Assembly (NCBI GenBank): GCA_029210565.1
Contig: JARGFQ010000009.1
Span: 86,987-150,986 of the forward strand
Length of the DNA stretch: 64,000 nt
Direction of reading: 5' to 3'
From: Bacteroidales bacterium
Lineage (GTDB): Bacteria; Bacteroidota; Bacteroidia; Bacteroidales; VadinHA17
A program made the translations under genes and the position numbers. Below are positions 29,951 through 38,408 of the stretch, one piece after another (within the stretch, counting starts at the first letter, position 1; the number at the start of each line of letters is the position of its first letter). The notes beneath the pieces are model-generated. The model did no database searches and was not told where the DNA came from. It worked only from the letters and a program-made list of their open reading frames with translations.

Positions 29951-30134
29951 AGTATTGTAGTCGTTTCCTTCCCTGTAACGCTTTATTGCCCCAAAAGAAC
30001 ATGATAAAGGTAACCCGTTTTTTTAGAAGGTTATTCCGTATTCGTCAAAGAATAGTAACCAGTTATCAACTTTTTTAAACAATTTATCCAACTGTTGTCT
30101 CATTCTTTCAGGCAGTTCGTTCAGAATGAAATAT

Positions 30135-30142
30135 TATCTTTG
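30135..30142 (+). promoter_or_regulatory. -7 element of argS
   Basis: TATCTTTG followed by CA is the strongest Bacteroidota -7 form. Transcription would start near 30149, leaving only about 13 bases before the ATG at 30162. An in-frame ATG at 30126 lies upstream of the start site and cannot be used from this promoter. Confidence 0.75.
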
Positions 30143-30161
30143 CAGCCATAATTCAACGAGA

Positions 30162-31949
30162 ATGGAAAACCTGCTCAGGAAGGGAGTACGCGAGGCTGTT
30201 AGAGAGATCTGGGGAACGGATGTGACGGATGACATGCTGCAGATACAGAAGACGAGAAAGGAATTTGCCGGTGACCTCACACTGGTAGCCTTTCCACTGG
30301 CCCGTGTGTCGCACAGCTCACCTGAAAAGACTGCCGGCGAGATAGGCCGATGGCTCGCTGCAAATATCAGTGCAGTAAGTGATTATAATGTCATAAAGGG
30401 TTTCCTGAATGTAACGATAGCTTCTTCCCAATGGGCAAAACGGCTGGAGAACTTATCTGCAGCTGAAAATTACGGTTTCCTGGAAGCGGAATACGGTTCT
30501 GCCATGGTCGTGATCGAATACTCCTCACCCAATACCAACAAGCCCCTTCACCTTGGACATATCAGGAACAACCTTCTGGGCTTCTCACTCTCAAGAATTT
30601 GCAGTGCAGCAGGCAACAGGGTGATCCGAACCAATATTGTCAACGACCGCGGTATTCACATCTGCAAGTCGATGCTGGCATGGCAGATGTTCGGTAACGG
30701 TGAGACACCCGATACAACCGGTAAGAAGGGAGATCACCTTGTGGGCAATTACTATGTACTGTTCGAACAGAAATTACGTGAACAGTCAGAACAGCTCGTC
30801 GCCGGCGGCATGACACCCGAAGAGGCCAGGGAAAACGCCCCGTTGATGAAGAAGGCAAGAGAGCTTCTTCTCAAATGGGAGGCGGGAGACCCGGATACGG
30901 TTGAGCTGTGGAAAAGGATGAATTCCTGGGTCTATGAGGGTTTTGATGTTACCTATAAAGACCTGGGCGTGGAGTTCGACAGAATATATTATGAGTCAGA
31001 TACATATAAGACAGGCAGAGAGCTGGTGCTGCAGTCACTGGAGAAGGGGGACCTGGTCAGGAGGGATGACGGCTCTGTATGGATAGACCTTACCGCCGAC
31101 AACCTGGACCAGAAACTGCTGCTGCGCTCTGACGGTACCGCCGTCTATATGACACAGGACCTTGGAACGGCTGTGTTACGGTACGCCGACTACCACTTTG
31201 ACCGGCATATTTACGTTGTGGGAAATGAACAGAACTACCACTTTCAGGTACTGGCACTGACACTTCTGCGGATGGGCTACCGGTGGGCAGAAGGACTGCA
31301 TCACTTCTCCTACGGCATGGTTGAACTGCCTGAAGGCAAGATGAAATCAAGAGAAGGGAAAGTGGTTGATGCCGATGACCTGATTGAGGAGATGACAGCC
31401 ACAGCCACCGAAATGTCAAGGGAGCTGGGCAAACTGGAGGGTTACAGCGAGAGCGAAAGGAAGAATATCTGCAGGCAGATTGGATTGGGTGCCCTCAAAT
31501 ACTTCATCCTCAAGGTTGACCCAAAAAAGAATATGACCTTTAACCCAGCGGAATCAATAGACTTCAACGGCAATACCGGCCCCTTCATCCAGTACACCTA
31601 TGCCCGCATCCGGTCAGTGATGAAAAAGGCCGAAGAGACAGGCGCCAGACAGGGCGACAGGGACTGCAGTGATGTGACACCCAACCTGAAGGAGATCAGT
31701 GTCATAAAACTGCTGAACGACTTCCCCTCGCTGGTCGTTGAAGCAGCAGCAGAGCTCAGTCCGGCACTGATAGCCAATTATTGCTATGAGCTGGCAAGAG
31801 AGTTCAACCAGTTCTATCATGATTATTCAATCCTCGGCGAGGAGGATAAAAAGATACGCGACTTCAGACTGAAACTCACCGGAGTGACAGGGAGAGTAAT
31901 AGAAAAAGGACTCTGGCTGCTCGGGATTGAAGCGCCGGAAAGAATGTGA
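30162..31949 (+). CDS. argS: arginine--tRNA ligase
   Basis: A 595-residue class I aminoacyl-tRNA synthetase from the ATG at 30162. Seen are the ArgRS N-terminal domain, the HIGH-type motif in SSPNTNKPLHLGHIRNN, IVNDRGIHICKS, the KMSK-equivalent KMKSREGKVVDADDL and the C-terminal anticodon-binding DALR domain (YTYARIRSV, NYCYELAREFNQFYHDYSI). It charges tRNA-Arg in the cytoplasm. The length matches the family. The ffh gene follows after 21 bases, so the two may be co-transcribed. Confidence 0.97.
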   Translation: MENLLRKGVREAVREIWGTDVTDDMLQIQKTRKEFAGDLTLVAFPLARVSHSSPEKTAGEIGRWLAANISAVSDYNVIKGFLNVTIASSQWAKRLENLSAAENYGFLEAEYGSAMVVIEYSSPNTNKPLHLGHIRNNLLGFSLSRICSAAGNRVIRTNIVNDRGIHICKSMLAWQMFGNGETPDTTGKKGDHLVGNYYVLFEQKLREQSEQLVAGGMTPEEARENAPLMKKARELLLKWEAGDPDTVELWKRMNSWVYEGFDVTYKDLGVEFDRIYYESDTYKTGRELVLQSLEKGDLVRRDDGSVWIDLTADNLDQKLLLRSDGTAVYMTQDLGTAVLRYADYHFDRHIYVVGNEQNYHFQVLALTLLRMGYRWAEGLHHFSYGMVELPEGKMKSREGKVVDADDLIEEMTATATEMSRELGKLEGYSESERKNICRQIGLGALKYFILKVDPKKNMTFNPAESIDFNGNTGPFIQYTYARIRSVMKKAEETGARQGDRDCSDVTPNLKEISVIKLLNDFPSLVVEAAAELSPALIANYCYELAREFNQFYHDYSILGEEDKKIRDFRLKLTGVTGRVIEKGLWLLGIEAPERM

Positions 31950-31970
31950 CAGTGACAATTGTATTAAGTT

Positions 31971-33293
31971 ATGTTTGAAAATCTAAGTGAGAGACTTGAA
32001 CGATCCTTCAAGATACTGAAAGGCGAAGGGATCATTTCGGAGATAAATGTTTCGGAGACCCTGAAAGATGTTCGCAGGGCGCTTCTTGATGCTGATGTAA
32101 ACTATAAGATAGCCAAGCAGTTCACGGATACCGTGAAGCAGAAGGCGCTGGGACAAAATGTACTGCAGGCTGTGAAACCCTCTGAGATGATGATCAAGAT
32201 CGTGCACGACGAGCTTGTTCATCTCATGGGCGATGAGAGAATAGATATCAATATAAAGGCAAATCCCGCTGTAATACTTATAGCAGGACTGCAGGGAAGC
32301 GGTAAGACCACCTTCAGTGCCAAACTGGCGAAGCATCTCAAGAGCAAGAGGGGCAAGAATCCACTGCTGGTGGCAGGTGACGTCTACAGGCCTGCGGCTA
32401 TAGAACAACTTAAGGTTCTGGGCTCGCAGATAGAGGTGCCCGTCTATACCGAAGAGGGAAGCCTGAAGCCGGTTGAGATAGCAAGGAATGCCGTCAGAGA
32501 GGCAAGAAAAAACGGTAACGACCTTGTGATCATTGATACGGCCGGACGCCTTGCCGTCGATGAGGAGATGATGAATGAGATTGCCGCCGTGAAGAACGCT
32601 GTCACTCCCCACGAAACTCTCTTCGTGGTCGACTCGATGACAGGCCAGGATGCGGTCAATACCGCCTTCGAATTCAATGAGAGAATAGACTACGACGGCG
32701 TGGTGCTGACCAAGCTCGACGGCGATACCAGGGGAGGTGCCGCACTGAGTATCAGGTCGGTGGTCAATAAGCCTGTGAAATTCATAAGCGCGGGTGAGAA
32801 GATGGATGCCATCGATATCTTCTATCCCGAGAGGATGGCCGACAGGATACTGGGTATGGGCGACATCGTCAGCCTGGTGGAAAAGGCCCAGGAACAGTAC
32901 GATGAGGCAGAGGCACGCAAACTTCAGAAGAAGATTGCCAGGGACCAGTTCGATTTTAACGACTTTATCTCGCAGATACAGCAGATAAAGAAGATGGGTA
33001 ACATGAAGGAGCTGATGGGGATGATCCCCGGTGTTGGCAAGGCTATTAAAAACCTTGATATTGACGATGATGCCTTCCAGGGTATTGAGGCAATCATATC
33101 AAGCATGACCCCCGCCGAGAGATCCAACCCCATGCTGCTCAACGGCAGCCGGAGAAAACGCATTGCGGAAGGTAGCGGCACCACCGTTACCGAGGTGAAC
33201 AGACTCCTTAAACAGTTTGACGAGACACGTAAAATAATGAAGATGGTAGCCAAAGGAGGCGACCTGTCGAAGCTGGCAGCGAGGAGGCAATAG
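31971..33293 (+). CDS. ffh: signal recognition particle GTPase Ffh (SRP54)
   Basis: A 440-residue protein: N-domain helices (1-85), the G domain with P-loop GLQGSGKTTFSAKLAKHL, DVYRPAAIEQL, DTAGRL and TKLDGDTRGG, and a methionine-rich M domain (MGNMKELMGMIPGVGKAIK, NPMLLNGSRRKRIAEGSGTT) that binds 4.5S RNA and signal peptides. It targets membrane proteins to SecYEG with FtsY. The length is normal. The start codon overlaps a TATGTTTG word by chance. Confidence 0.98.
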   Translation: MFENLSERLERSFKILKGEGIISEINVSETLKDVRRALLDADVNYKIAKQFTDTVKQKALGQNVLQAVKPSEMMIKIVHDELVHLMGDERIDINIKANPAVILIAGLQGSGKTTFSAKLAKHLKSKRGKNPLLVAGDVYRPAAIEQLKVLGSQIEVPVYTEEGSLKPVEIARNAVREARKNGNDLVIIDTAGRLAVDEEMMNEIAAVKNAVTPHETLFVVDSMTGQDAVNTAFEFNERIDYDGVVLTKLDGDTRGGAALSIRSVVNKPVKFISAGEKMDAIDIFYPERMADRILGMGDIVSLVEKAQEQYDEAEARKLQKKIARDQFDFNDFISQIQQIKKMGNMKELMGMIPGVGKAIKNLDIDDDAFQGIEAIISSMTPAERSNPMLLNGSRRKRIAEGSGTTVTEVNRLLKQFDETRKIMKMVAKGGDLSKLAARRQ

Positions 33294-33347
33294 CCAGTCG
33301 GCAGTCAAAAATCGCAAATCGCAAATCGCAAATCGCAAATCGCAATC
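33294..33347. repeat. modular CAGTC element, copy 2, with heptamer array
   Basis: Begins with CAGTCGGCAGTC and continues into AAATCGC units. Positions 33295-33321 match the reverse complement of 58994-59020 at 26 of 27 bases. This is the only copy in the window between genes on the same strand (ffh and folD). Confidence 0.7.
33309..33343 (+). repeat. five exact tandem copies of AAATCGC before folD
   Basis: Five perfect heptamers (33309-33343), then AATC and the folD ATG at 33348. The array occupies the ribosome-binding position; no Shine-Dalgarno sequence is left. Confidence 0.9.
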
Positions 33348-34214
33348 ATGTATCAGATCATTGACGGAAAATCAACCGCCGCCGAAATACGGGCGGAGAT
33401 AGCTACAGAAGTAGAAAAGATGAAGGAACGCGGCTCACGCGTGCCCCACCTCGCAGCCATACTCGTCGGTAACGACGGGGGTAGCGAGACCTACGTGTCA
33501 CATAAGGTGAAGGACTGTGAGGAGGTTGGCTTCCGGTCAACGCTGATCAGGCTTCCGGCATCAGTCACCTCTGAGGAGCTGTTTGAAAGAGTGAAAGAGA
33601 TGAACAGCAACCCGGAGATTGACGGACTGATAGTACAACTGCCACTCCCTGAACATATCTCGGAGCACCGGGTCATCGAAGCCATTGCGCCGGAGAAGGA
33701 TGTCGACGGCTTCCATCCCGTGAATGTGGGACGGATGGCGGCAGGACTCCCCACATTAGTCTCTGCAACTCCCGCTGGCATCATGGAGCTGCTGAAGAGG
33801 TACAAAATACCCCTCAGGGGGGCTGAGTGCGTGGTGGTCGGCCGCAGTAACATCGTCGGCAGGCCGGTTAGCATACTGCTGTCACAGAAAGGTGCTGATG
33901 CAACCGTGACCGTGGTTCACAGCCGCACAGGCAATATCGAAAAGATAATAAAAAGAGCCGATATCATTGTTGCTGCCATAGGATCACCAGGATTTATCAC
34001 TGCTGAAATGGTGAAAGAGGGCGCCGTGGTTATCGACGTGGGAACTACCCGAATGCCGGCACCGGAAACAAAGTCTGGATGGAGACTGAAAGGTGATGTC
34101 GACTTTGAAAACGTCGCCCCGAAATGCTCATGGATAACACCTGTGCCGGGTGGAGTGGGGCCGATGACCAGGGTCTCACTGCTGCTAAACACCCTGAAGG
34201 CCTGTAACCGATAG
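33348..34214 (+). CDS. folD: bifunctional methylene-THF dehydrogenase/methenyl-THF cyclohydrolase
   Basis: A 288-residue FolD. Motifs include the tetrahydrofolate site [21 protein letters not shown] with the catalytic YxxxK (Y-V-S-H-K), [22 protein letters not shown], the NADP Rossmann segment [16 protein letters not shown] and [12 protein letters not shown]. It interconverts one-carbon folates in the cytoplasm. The start is fixed by the conserved N-terminus MYQIIDGK. Its ATG lies 4 bases past a heptamer array, so its translation could be sensitive to repeat length. A hairpin follows at 34230. Confidence 0.97.
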   Translation: MYQIIDGKSTAAEIRAEIATEVEKMKERGSRVPHLAAILVGNDGGSETYVSHKVKDCEEVGFRSTLIRLPASVTSEELFERVKEMNSNPEIDGLIVQLPLPEHISEHRVIEAIAPEKDVDGFHPVNVGRMAAGLPTLVSATPAGIMELLKRYKIPLRGAECVVVGRSNIVGRPVSILLSQKGADATVTVVHSRTGNIEKIIKRADIIVAAIGSPGFITAEMVKEGAVVIDVGTTRMPAPETKSGWRLKGDVDFENVAPKCSWITPVPGGVGPMTRVSLLLNTLKACNR

Positions 34215-34229
34215 ATTTGTTCCGCGTCA

Positions 34230-34249
34230 GGCTGCTTCTGCAGCCGTTT
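34230..34249 (+). terminator. weak hairpin downstream of folD
   Basis: GGCTGC, loop TTCT, GCAGCC (34230-34245), followed by GTTTC. The stem is good but the T-run is poor. Confidence 0.45.
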
Positions 34250-34390
34250 CTGCTGCTCATTGAGAGGTACGCATCATTGAATGACGAGTTGAAAACCGTA
34301 ACCGGCACGGGGTCAGAAAGAGAAGGGGAGGAGGTAATGGCCGGTTTATATAGATAAGGAACGGGACAGACTTTTAATATGAATTCAATG

Positions 34391-34414
34391 AAAAAACCGG
34401 GCCTTGTGGCCCGG
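34391..34414 (-). terminator. intrinsic terminator for a minus-strand transcript
   Basis: CCGGGCC (34397-34403), loop of 4, GGCCCGG (34408-34414). Read on the minus strand the stem is followed by six U residues (AAAAAA at 34391-34396). No annotated minus-strand gene uses it, so a short unrecognised RNA may lie just to its right. Confidence 0.6.
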
Positions 34415-34549
34415 TCAGAAGGTAGAATTCAGGTTAATTCTAGGGTAATATTTGGTTTGAGGGTATTCGTCTCAATTCAATTATAAGATGAAAAGAGTGG
34501 CGCGAAGGTTGCGTCAGCTTGATTTTTTTTCTAATGTGCTGCTTTTCAT
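34391..34549 (-). ncRNA. candidate small RNA or leader with 11-codon mini-ORF
   Basis: The terminator at 34391-34414 implies a minus-strand transcript. Within it, 34549-34514 encodes MKSSTLEKKSS and a stop. No clear TAnnTTTG promoter was seen to its right, so the 5' end is a guess and the feature is tentative. Confidence 0.25.
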
Positions 34550-34587
34550 GTTTATAAAAACGACCCCCTGTTGATAATTGATTTTCA

Positions 34588-34623
34588 TTTGGGTTATACA
34601 TTACCGATTATCTATTACATTTG
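34588..34623 (+). promoter_or_regulatory. promoter of the TPR gene
   Basis: TTTG (34588-34591), a 24-base spacer and TACATTTG (34616-34623). Transcription would start near 34630, about 11 bases before the ATG at 34641, which has a GGGGAGA ribosome-binding-like stretch. Confidence 0.5.
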
Positions 34624-34640
34624 CAGAATATTTGGGGAGA

Positions 34641-36047
34641 ATGGAAGAAGAGAGATACGGTTTTGTACACGACGGTGAGGTAGAAGAGGTTATTCTCCGA
34701 TTTGAAAGAATGCGGAAGAATAAGGAGATTTTGTATTTCGATGTGATTGAGTTTGAGGCTATTATCGACTATTACCTGGAGGGGAATAATCCTGTCAGCG
34801 CCTTTGAGGCCACTCTGCTGGCCTGTGAACTGCACCCCAGGTCAGTGCCTATACTCATAAGAAAATCACGGGTGCTGCTTGAAAAGGGAAGAGCTGCGGA
34901 AGCCCTGGCCATTGCAAACAGCCTTGAAAATATTGAGCCGGGAAATTACGATATCTATCTCTGCAAAGGCACTGCCCTGGCAATGATGGGTGACATCGAC
35001 AGCTCCAGGGGTGTGTTTGACCTTGCACTCGCAGGCGACTCGGAAGACCGGGAGACAGTGCTCTACGGCATCACCTCCATCCTGCAGAATCTCAATTACT
35101 ACGGGGAGATGATACCCTATCTCCATATGCTAGCCGACCTGGAGCCTGATTTTCCTGCACATATCTATGACCTTGCCTATGCCTACGACAGGAAGGGCGA
35201 CCTCGATAACAGCATCAGGTATTATATCCTCTATCTTGACGAGGAGCCCAATTCTGACAGTGCATGGTACAACCTTGGAATAGTATTCAACAAGGTGGGA
35301 GAATACGGCAAGGCGCTGGAGGCTTATGACTATGCCCTGGCCATCAACCCGGAAAATACCTTTGCGCTCTTCAACAAGGCCAATATCCTCAGTAATTTGG
35401 AGAAGTACATCGAAGCCATGGCCGTATACCGCGAATTTGTGGAAGAGGAGCCTGACAGCATGGAGGGACTGACCTACCTGGCTGAATGCTATGACAAGAC
35501 CGGCGATGAGGAGATGGCCCGCAAATACTACACTGAAGCCATTGACCTTACACCTGACTTCCCCGATCCGTGGTACGGGCTGGCTCTTCTCTCACTGTCG
35601 CGCAATAAGCCGGCAGAGAGCATCACCCCGCTCAAGAGGGCTATTGAGATCGACCCCGATAATCCCGATTACTGGTTCTCACTCGGCAAAGCACATATCA
35701 TGACGGGCAATATCAGGGAGGCCCTCAGATGCTTCTGTGATACCCTCAGGCTTGACGGTTACTATGACGAGGCATGGATAGAGATCGGCATCATAGTCAT
35801 GATGACGGGTTCATACACCGGGGCACTGCGCATCCTTAAAAAAGTAAGGAAGATAAGCGGCGATCTCCCGGGAGTCTGGTTCCTTCTGGCATCGTCATAC
35901 CTCCATACAGGTAATCTGCCCGAAGCAGCCCGCGCACTCATAAAGGCTTCAAGGCTGGACCACGACCTGCTTGAGGAATATGCCATGCTGCTCCCGGAAG
36001 CCAAACTTACGCAGGCAATGAAACGACTCTTCAGGAAAACCAACTAA
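34641..36047 (+). CDS. tetratricopeptide-repeat protein
   Basis: A 468-residue protein from the ATG at 34641, which lies downstream of the predicted transcription start. It is built almost wholly of TPR units; about ten are visible, with typical pieces such as AWYNLGIVFNKVGEYGKALEAY and PDNPDYWFSLGKAHIMTG (each repeat about 34 residues). There is no signal peptide or membrane segment, so it is probably cytoplasmic. TPR arrays bind protein partners; the partner is unknown. The phosphosulfolactate synthase gene follows after 3 bases, so the two form one transcription unit together with aroE. Confidence 0.88.
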   Translation: MEEERYGFVHDGEVEEVILRFERMRKNKEILYFDVIEFEAIIDYYLEGNNPVSAFEATLLACELHPRSVPILIRKSRVLLEKGRAAEALAIANSLENIEPGNYDIYLCKGTALAMMGDIDSSRGVFDLALAGDSEDRETVLYGITSILQNLNYYGEMIPYLHMLADLEPDFPAHIYDLAYAYDRKGDLDNSIRYYILYLDEEPNSDSAWYNLGIVFNKVGEYGKALEAYDYALAINPENTFALFNKANILSNLEKYIEAMAVYREFVEEEPDSMEGLTYLAECYDKTGDEEMARKYYTEAIDLTPDFPDPWYGLALLSLSRNKPAESITPLKRAIEIDPDNPDYWFSLGKAHIMTGNIREALRCFCDTLRLDGYYDEAWIEIGIIVMMTGSYTGALRILKKVRKISGDLPGVWFLLASSYLHTGNLPEAARALIKASRLDHDLLEEYAMLLPEAKLTQAMKRLFRKTN

Positions 36048-36050
36048 GAT

Positions 36051-36830
36051 ATGAAACAGACCAGGCAACTGCTCACCCATATTCCGGAGAGACCTGCCAA
36101 ACCAAGAGATGAGGGCCTTACCATGGTGATGGATAAAGGCTTGAGCACCAGGGAGGCAGAGGATCTGGCATCCGTTGGAAGCAATTATATCGATTATGTG
36201 AAGCTCGGGTTCGGCACATCAGTGATAACCCCCGATGTCGAAAGCAAGATCAGGATCTATCACGATGCAGGTATGACAGTATATCTCGGCGGCACCCTCT
36301 TCGAAGCCTTCATTATCAGGGGTCTGTATGACGACTATGTAAACCTCCTCAGGGAATCAGGCATAAAAATGGTCGAAGTCTCCGATGGCTCCTATGAGTT
36401 CGAACACCCCGACAAGCTTGACTATATCAGGAGACTTTCACAGGAGTTCACCGTTGTCTCCGAAGTGGGATCAAAAAAGAAAAATGTCGTCTACTCTCCT
36501 GACCAGTGGGTCGCGATGATGAAGTCAGAACTGGATGCCGGATCGGTGAAGGTGATCGCCGAGGCACGCGAATCGGGAACCGTTGGCATTTATGACGACG
36601 ACGGATCGGTCAACCTTGAACTGATAAACACCATCAGCAAGGGAATAGGATTTGGGAATGTACTCTGGGAAGCACCGCTGAAACAGCAACAGGCATGGTT
36701 TATCTCCAATTTCGGGGCCAACGTTAATCTGGGCAATATCGCCCCCAATGAGATCATCGCACTCGAGTCACTGAGACTGGGCCTGCGCGGCGACACCTTT
36801 TTTGCATTCCTTCCGGATGAGTTGAGATGA
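36051..36830 (+). CDS. comA: phosphosulfolactate synthase
   Basis: A 259-residue TIM-barrel enzyme of the ComA family, which adds sulfite to phosphoenolpyruvate to give (R)-2-phospho-3-sulfolactate. Seen are KPRDEGLTMVMDKGL, YVKLGFGTSVI, YLGGTLFEAF, EVSDGSYEF, SEVGSKKK and EAPLKQQQAWFI, in the family's order. In methanogens this is the first step to coenzyme M, and in Bacillus it serves spore sulfolactate. No other coenzyme M gene is nearby. In Bacteroidota a role in sulfonate or sulfonolipid metabolism is conceivable. Its stop overlaps the aroE start (ATGA). Confidence 0.88.
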   Translation: MKQTRQLLTHIPERPAKPRDEGLTMVMDKGLSTREAEDLASVGSNYIDYVKLGFGTSVITPDVESKIRIYHDAGMTVYLGGTLFEAFIIRGLYDDYVNLLRESGIKMVEVSDGSYEFEHPDKLDYIRRLSQEFTVVSEVGSKKKNVVYSPDQWVAMMKSELDAGSVKVIAEARESGTVGIYDDDGSVNLELINTISKGIGFGNVLWEAPLKQQQAWFISNFGANVNLGNIAPNEIIALESLRLGLRGDTFFAFLPDELR

Positions 36831-37579
36831 AACTCTTCGGAATAATAGGATATCCGCTCGGACACTCATTCTCACAGAAACACTTCACTGATAAATTTGA
36901 AAGGGAACAGCTGGCAGACCACTGCTACCGTAAGTTCGAGCTCCCGGACATCACCCTGTTGCCTTCACTGATTGAGAGGGAACAGGAACTGCGCGGATTC
37001 AATGTCACGATACCCTATAAGGTGCAGGTGATGGACTCCCTCGACGAGATCGATGAGACCGCCACAGGCATAGGAGCAGTAAATACCGTCAGGGTAACAA
37101 GGAGAGAGGGCAAACCTTATCTGCAGGGGTTCAATACCGATGCACCCGCCTTCAGGGAATCACTGCTGAAAAATCTGATTACACTGCCTGAATCTGCCCT
37201 GGTGCTCGGCACCGGAGGTGCGGCAAAGAGTGTTGTGCATACTCTTATAGACCTGAATATCATAGCCATACCGGTATCACGGCAACCGGTCAGAGGCGGT
37301 TTTACATACGACGATCTGCCGGGAGATGTGATCAGTGAGGCGGGACTGATCGTCAACGCCACTCCGCTGGGGACGGCGCCTGACGTTGACGCGATGCCAC
37401 CGATAGATTACAGTTACCTGAGAGAGGGACAGATGCTCTTTGACCTGGTTTATAACCCTCCTGTAACCTCCTTCCTCGCATTGGGAGAGGAGCATGGCTG
37501 CCAGACGGTCAACGGTGAAGAGATGTTCCTGGTCCAGGCCGAACTGGCCTGGGAGATATGGAACGCCGATATCAGATAA
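36827..37579 (+). CDS. aroE: shikimate dehydrogenase
   Basis: A 250-residue AroE with the shikimate site GIIGYPLGHSFSQKHF, catalytic Lys in GFNVTIPYKVQVM, DEIDETATGIGAVNTV, the NADP loop LGTGGAAKSVVHTL and NATPLGTAPDVDAMP. It reduces 3-dehydroshikimate with NADPH. It is slightly shorter than the E. coli enzyme (272), as is common in Bacteroidota. It is translationally coupled to comA upstream, and its 3' end overlaps the convergent truA by 8 bases. Confidence 0.96.
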   Translation: MKLFGIIGYPLGHSFSQKHFTDKFEREQLADHCYRKFELPDITLLPSLIEREQELRGFNVTIPYKVQVMDSLDEIDETATGIGAVNTVRVTRREGKPYLQGFNTDAPAFRESLLKNLITLPESALVLGTGGAAKSVVHTLIDLNIIAIPVSRQPVRGGFTYDDLPGDVISEAGLIVNATPLGTAPDVDAMPPIDYSYLREGQMLFDLVYNPPVTSFLALGEEHGCQTVNGEEMFLVQAELAWEIWNADIR

Positions 37580-38324
37580 AAAGCTCTGCAGGATACTCAA
37601 TTGCAGTCAGAGAGAGGCCGTGAGCCGGTGCCGACTGCCCGGCGAGACTGCGGTTTCGGCCTTTGATGATCTCCTCAAATACTTCCGGATCGAGTTTTCC
37701 CCTGCCGACAGGAATCAGGGTGCCGACAATAGCCCGTACCATGTTCCTGAGAAAACGGTCGGCACTGACGGTGAAGATTGTTCTGCCGCCCTCCTCATGC
37801 CATTCTGCCTGTGTTACCCTGCATATGTTCGTCCTGTTGCCCCCGTGAAGCCGGCTGAAACTGGTAAAGTCGCTGTGCCTTAACAGAATGGTGGAGGCCT
37901 CATTGAGCCTCTGCAGATCAAGCGGCCAGTAAAGCAGCCATGAGGTGTCAGCGGCAAAGGGATCCTTCACCATGCTGATGGTGTACCGGTAGGTGCGTGA
38001 CATGGCGTCAAAACGGGCATTGGCATCGGACCTTACCTTCACGATCCTGCTGACAGCTATGTCGTCAGGCAACAGGCTGTTGAGGCTGTAAAGTAACTGA
38101 CCGTCATCCTCAAGGTCGTCACGTACTGCATCAAAATGGGCACAGAAGAAGGAGGCATGAACGCCTGTATCGGTGCGGCCGGCACCCGTCACAGCCGTGG
38201 GTTGCGACAGAACCGTGCCCAGCGCACCTGAGAGTACCCCCTGAATCGTACGTCTGCCCGGCTGCAGTTGCCAGCCGTAATAGGCAGTGCCCCTGTAGGA
38301 TAGAAAAATAAAGTATCTTGTCAT
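37572..38324 (-). CDS. truA: tRNA pseudouridine(38-40) synthase TruA
   Basis: A 250-residue TruA with YRGTAYYGWQLQPG, the catalytic Asp (D52) in GAGRTDTGVHA and the C-terminal core FLRNMVRAIVGTLIPVGRGK. It converts uridines 38-40 of many tRNAs. The ATG at 38324 follows a TATCTTTA -7-like word on the minus strand (38340-38347), about 16 bases upstream. It converges with aroE, overlapping by 8 bases, and is divergent from ltaE. Confidence 0.97.
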   Translation of the reverse strand: MTRYFIFLSYRGTAYYGWQLQPGRRTIQGVLSGALGTVLSQPTAVTGAGRTDTGVHASFFCAHFDAVRDDLEDDGQLLYSLNSLLPDDIAVSRIVKVRSDANARFDAMSRTYRYTISMVKDPFAADTSWLLYWPLDLQRLNEASTILLRHSDFTSFSRLHGGNRTNICRVTQAEWHEEGGRTIFTVSADRFLRNMVRAIVGTLIPVGRGKLDPEVFEEIIKGRNRSLAGQSAPAHGLSLTAIEYPAELFI

Positions 38325-38408
38325 GAAAGACCCAAAATGTAAAGATAGCTAAAGAACATTGCAGCGAGAGCAGCTTTTGGCTAAATTGCGAGCTCAAAAA
38401 GTAAAACA

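Larger units (their letters stand above)
34215..34640. other. 426-base intergenic region between folD and the TPR gene
   Basis: Contains a folD-proximal hairpin (34230-34245), a strong hairpin preceded by AAAAAA that would end minus-strand transcripts (34391-34414), a minus-strand 11-codon mini-ORF (34514-34549) and the promoter of the TPR gene (34616-34623). No conventional gene is supported. Confidence 0.6.

Noticed and set aside
30061..30100. Possible DnaA boxes TTATCAACT and TTATCCAAC
   Set aside because: They have two or more mismatches to TTATCCACA, only two sites and no cluster or unwinding element; not enough for an origin call.
31965..31980. TATGTTTG word as a promoter in front of ffh
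   Set aside because: The word overlaps the ffh start codon itself, so its transcript would lack the start; probably chance.
33309..33343. Heptamer array as a CRISPR
   Set aside because: Units are 7 bases with no spacers and there are no cas genes.
34514..34549. Mini-ORF as a confident peptide gene
   Set aside because: Eleven codons with no promoter seen; reported only as part of a tentative RNA.
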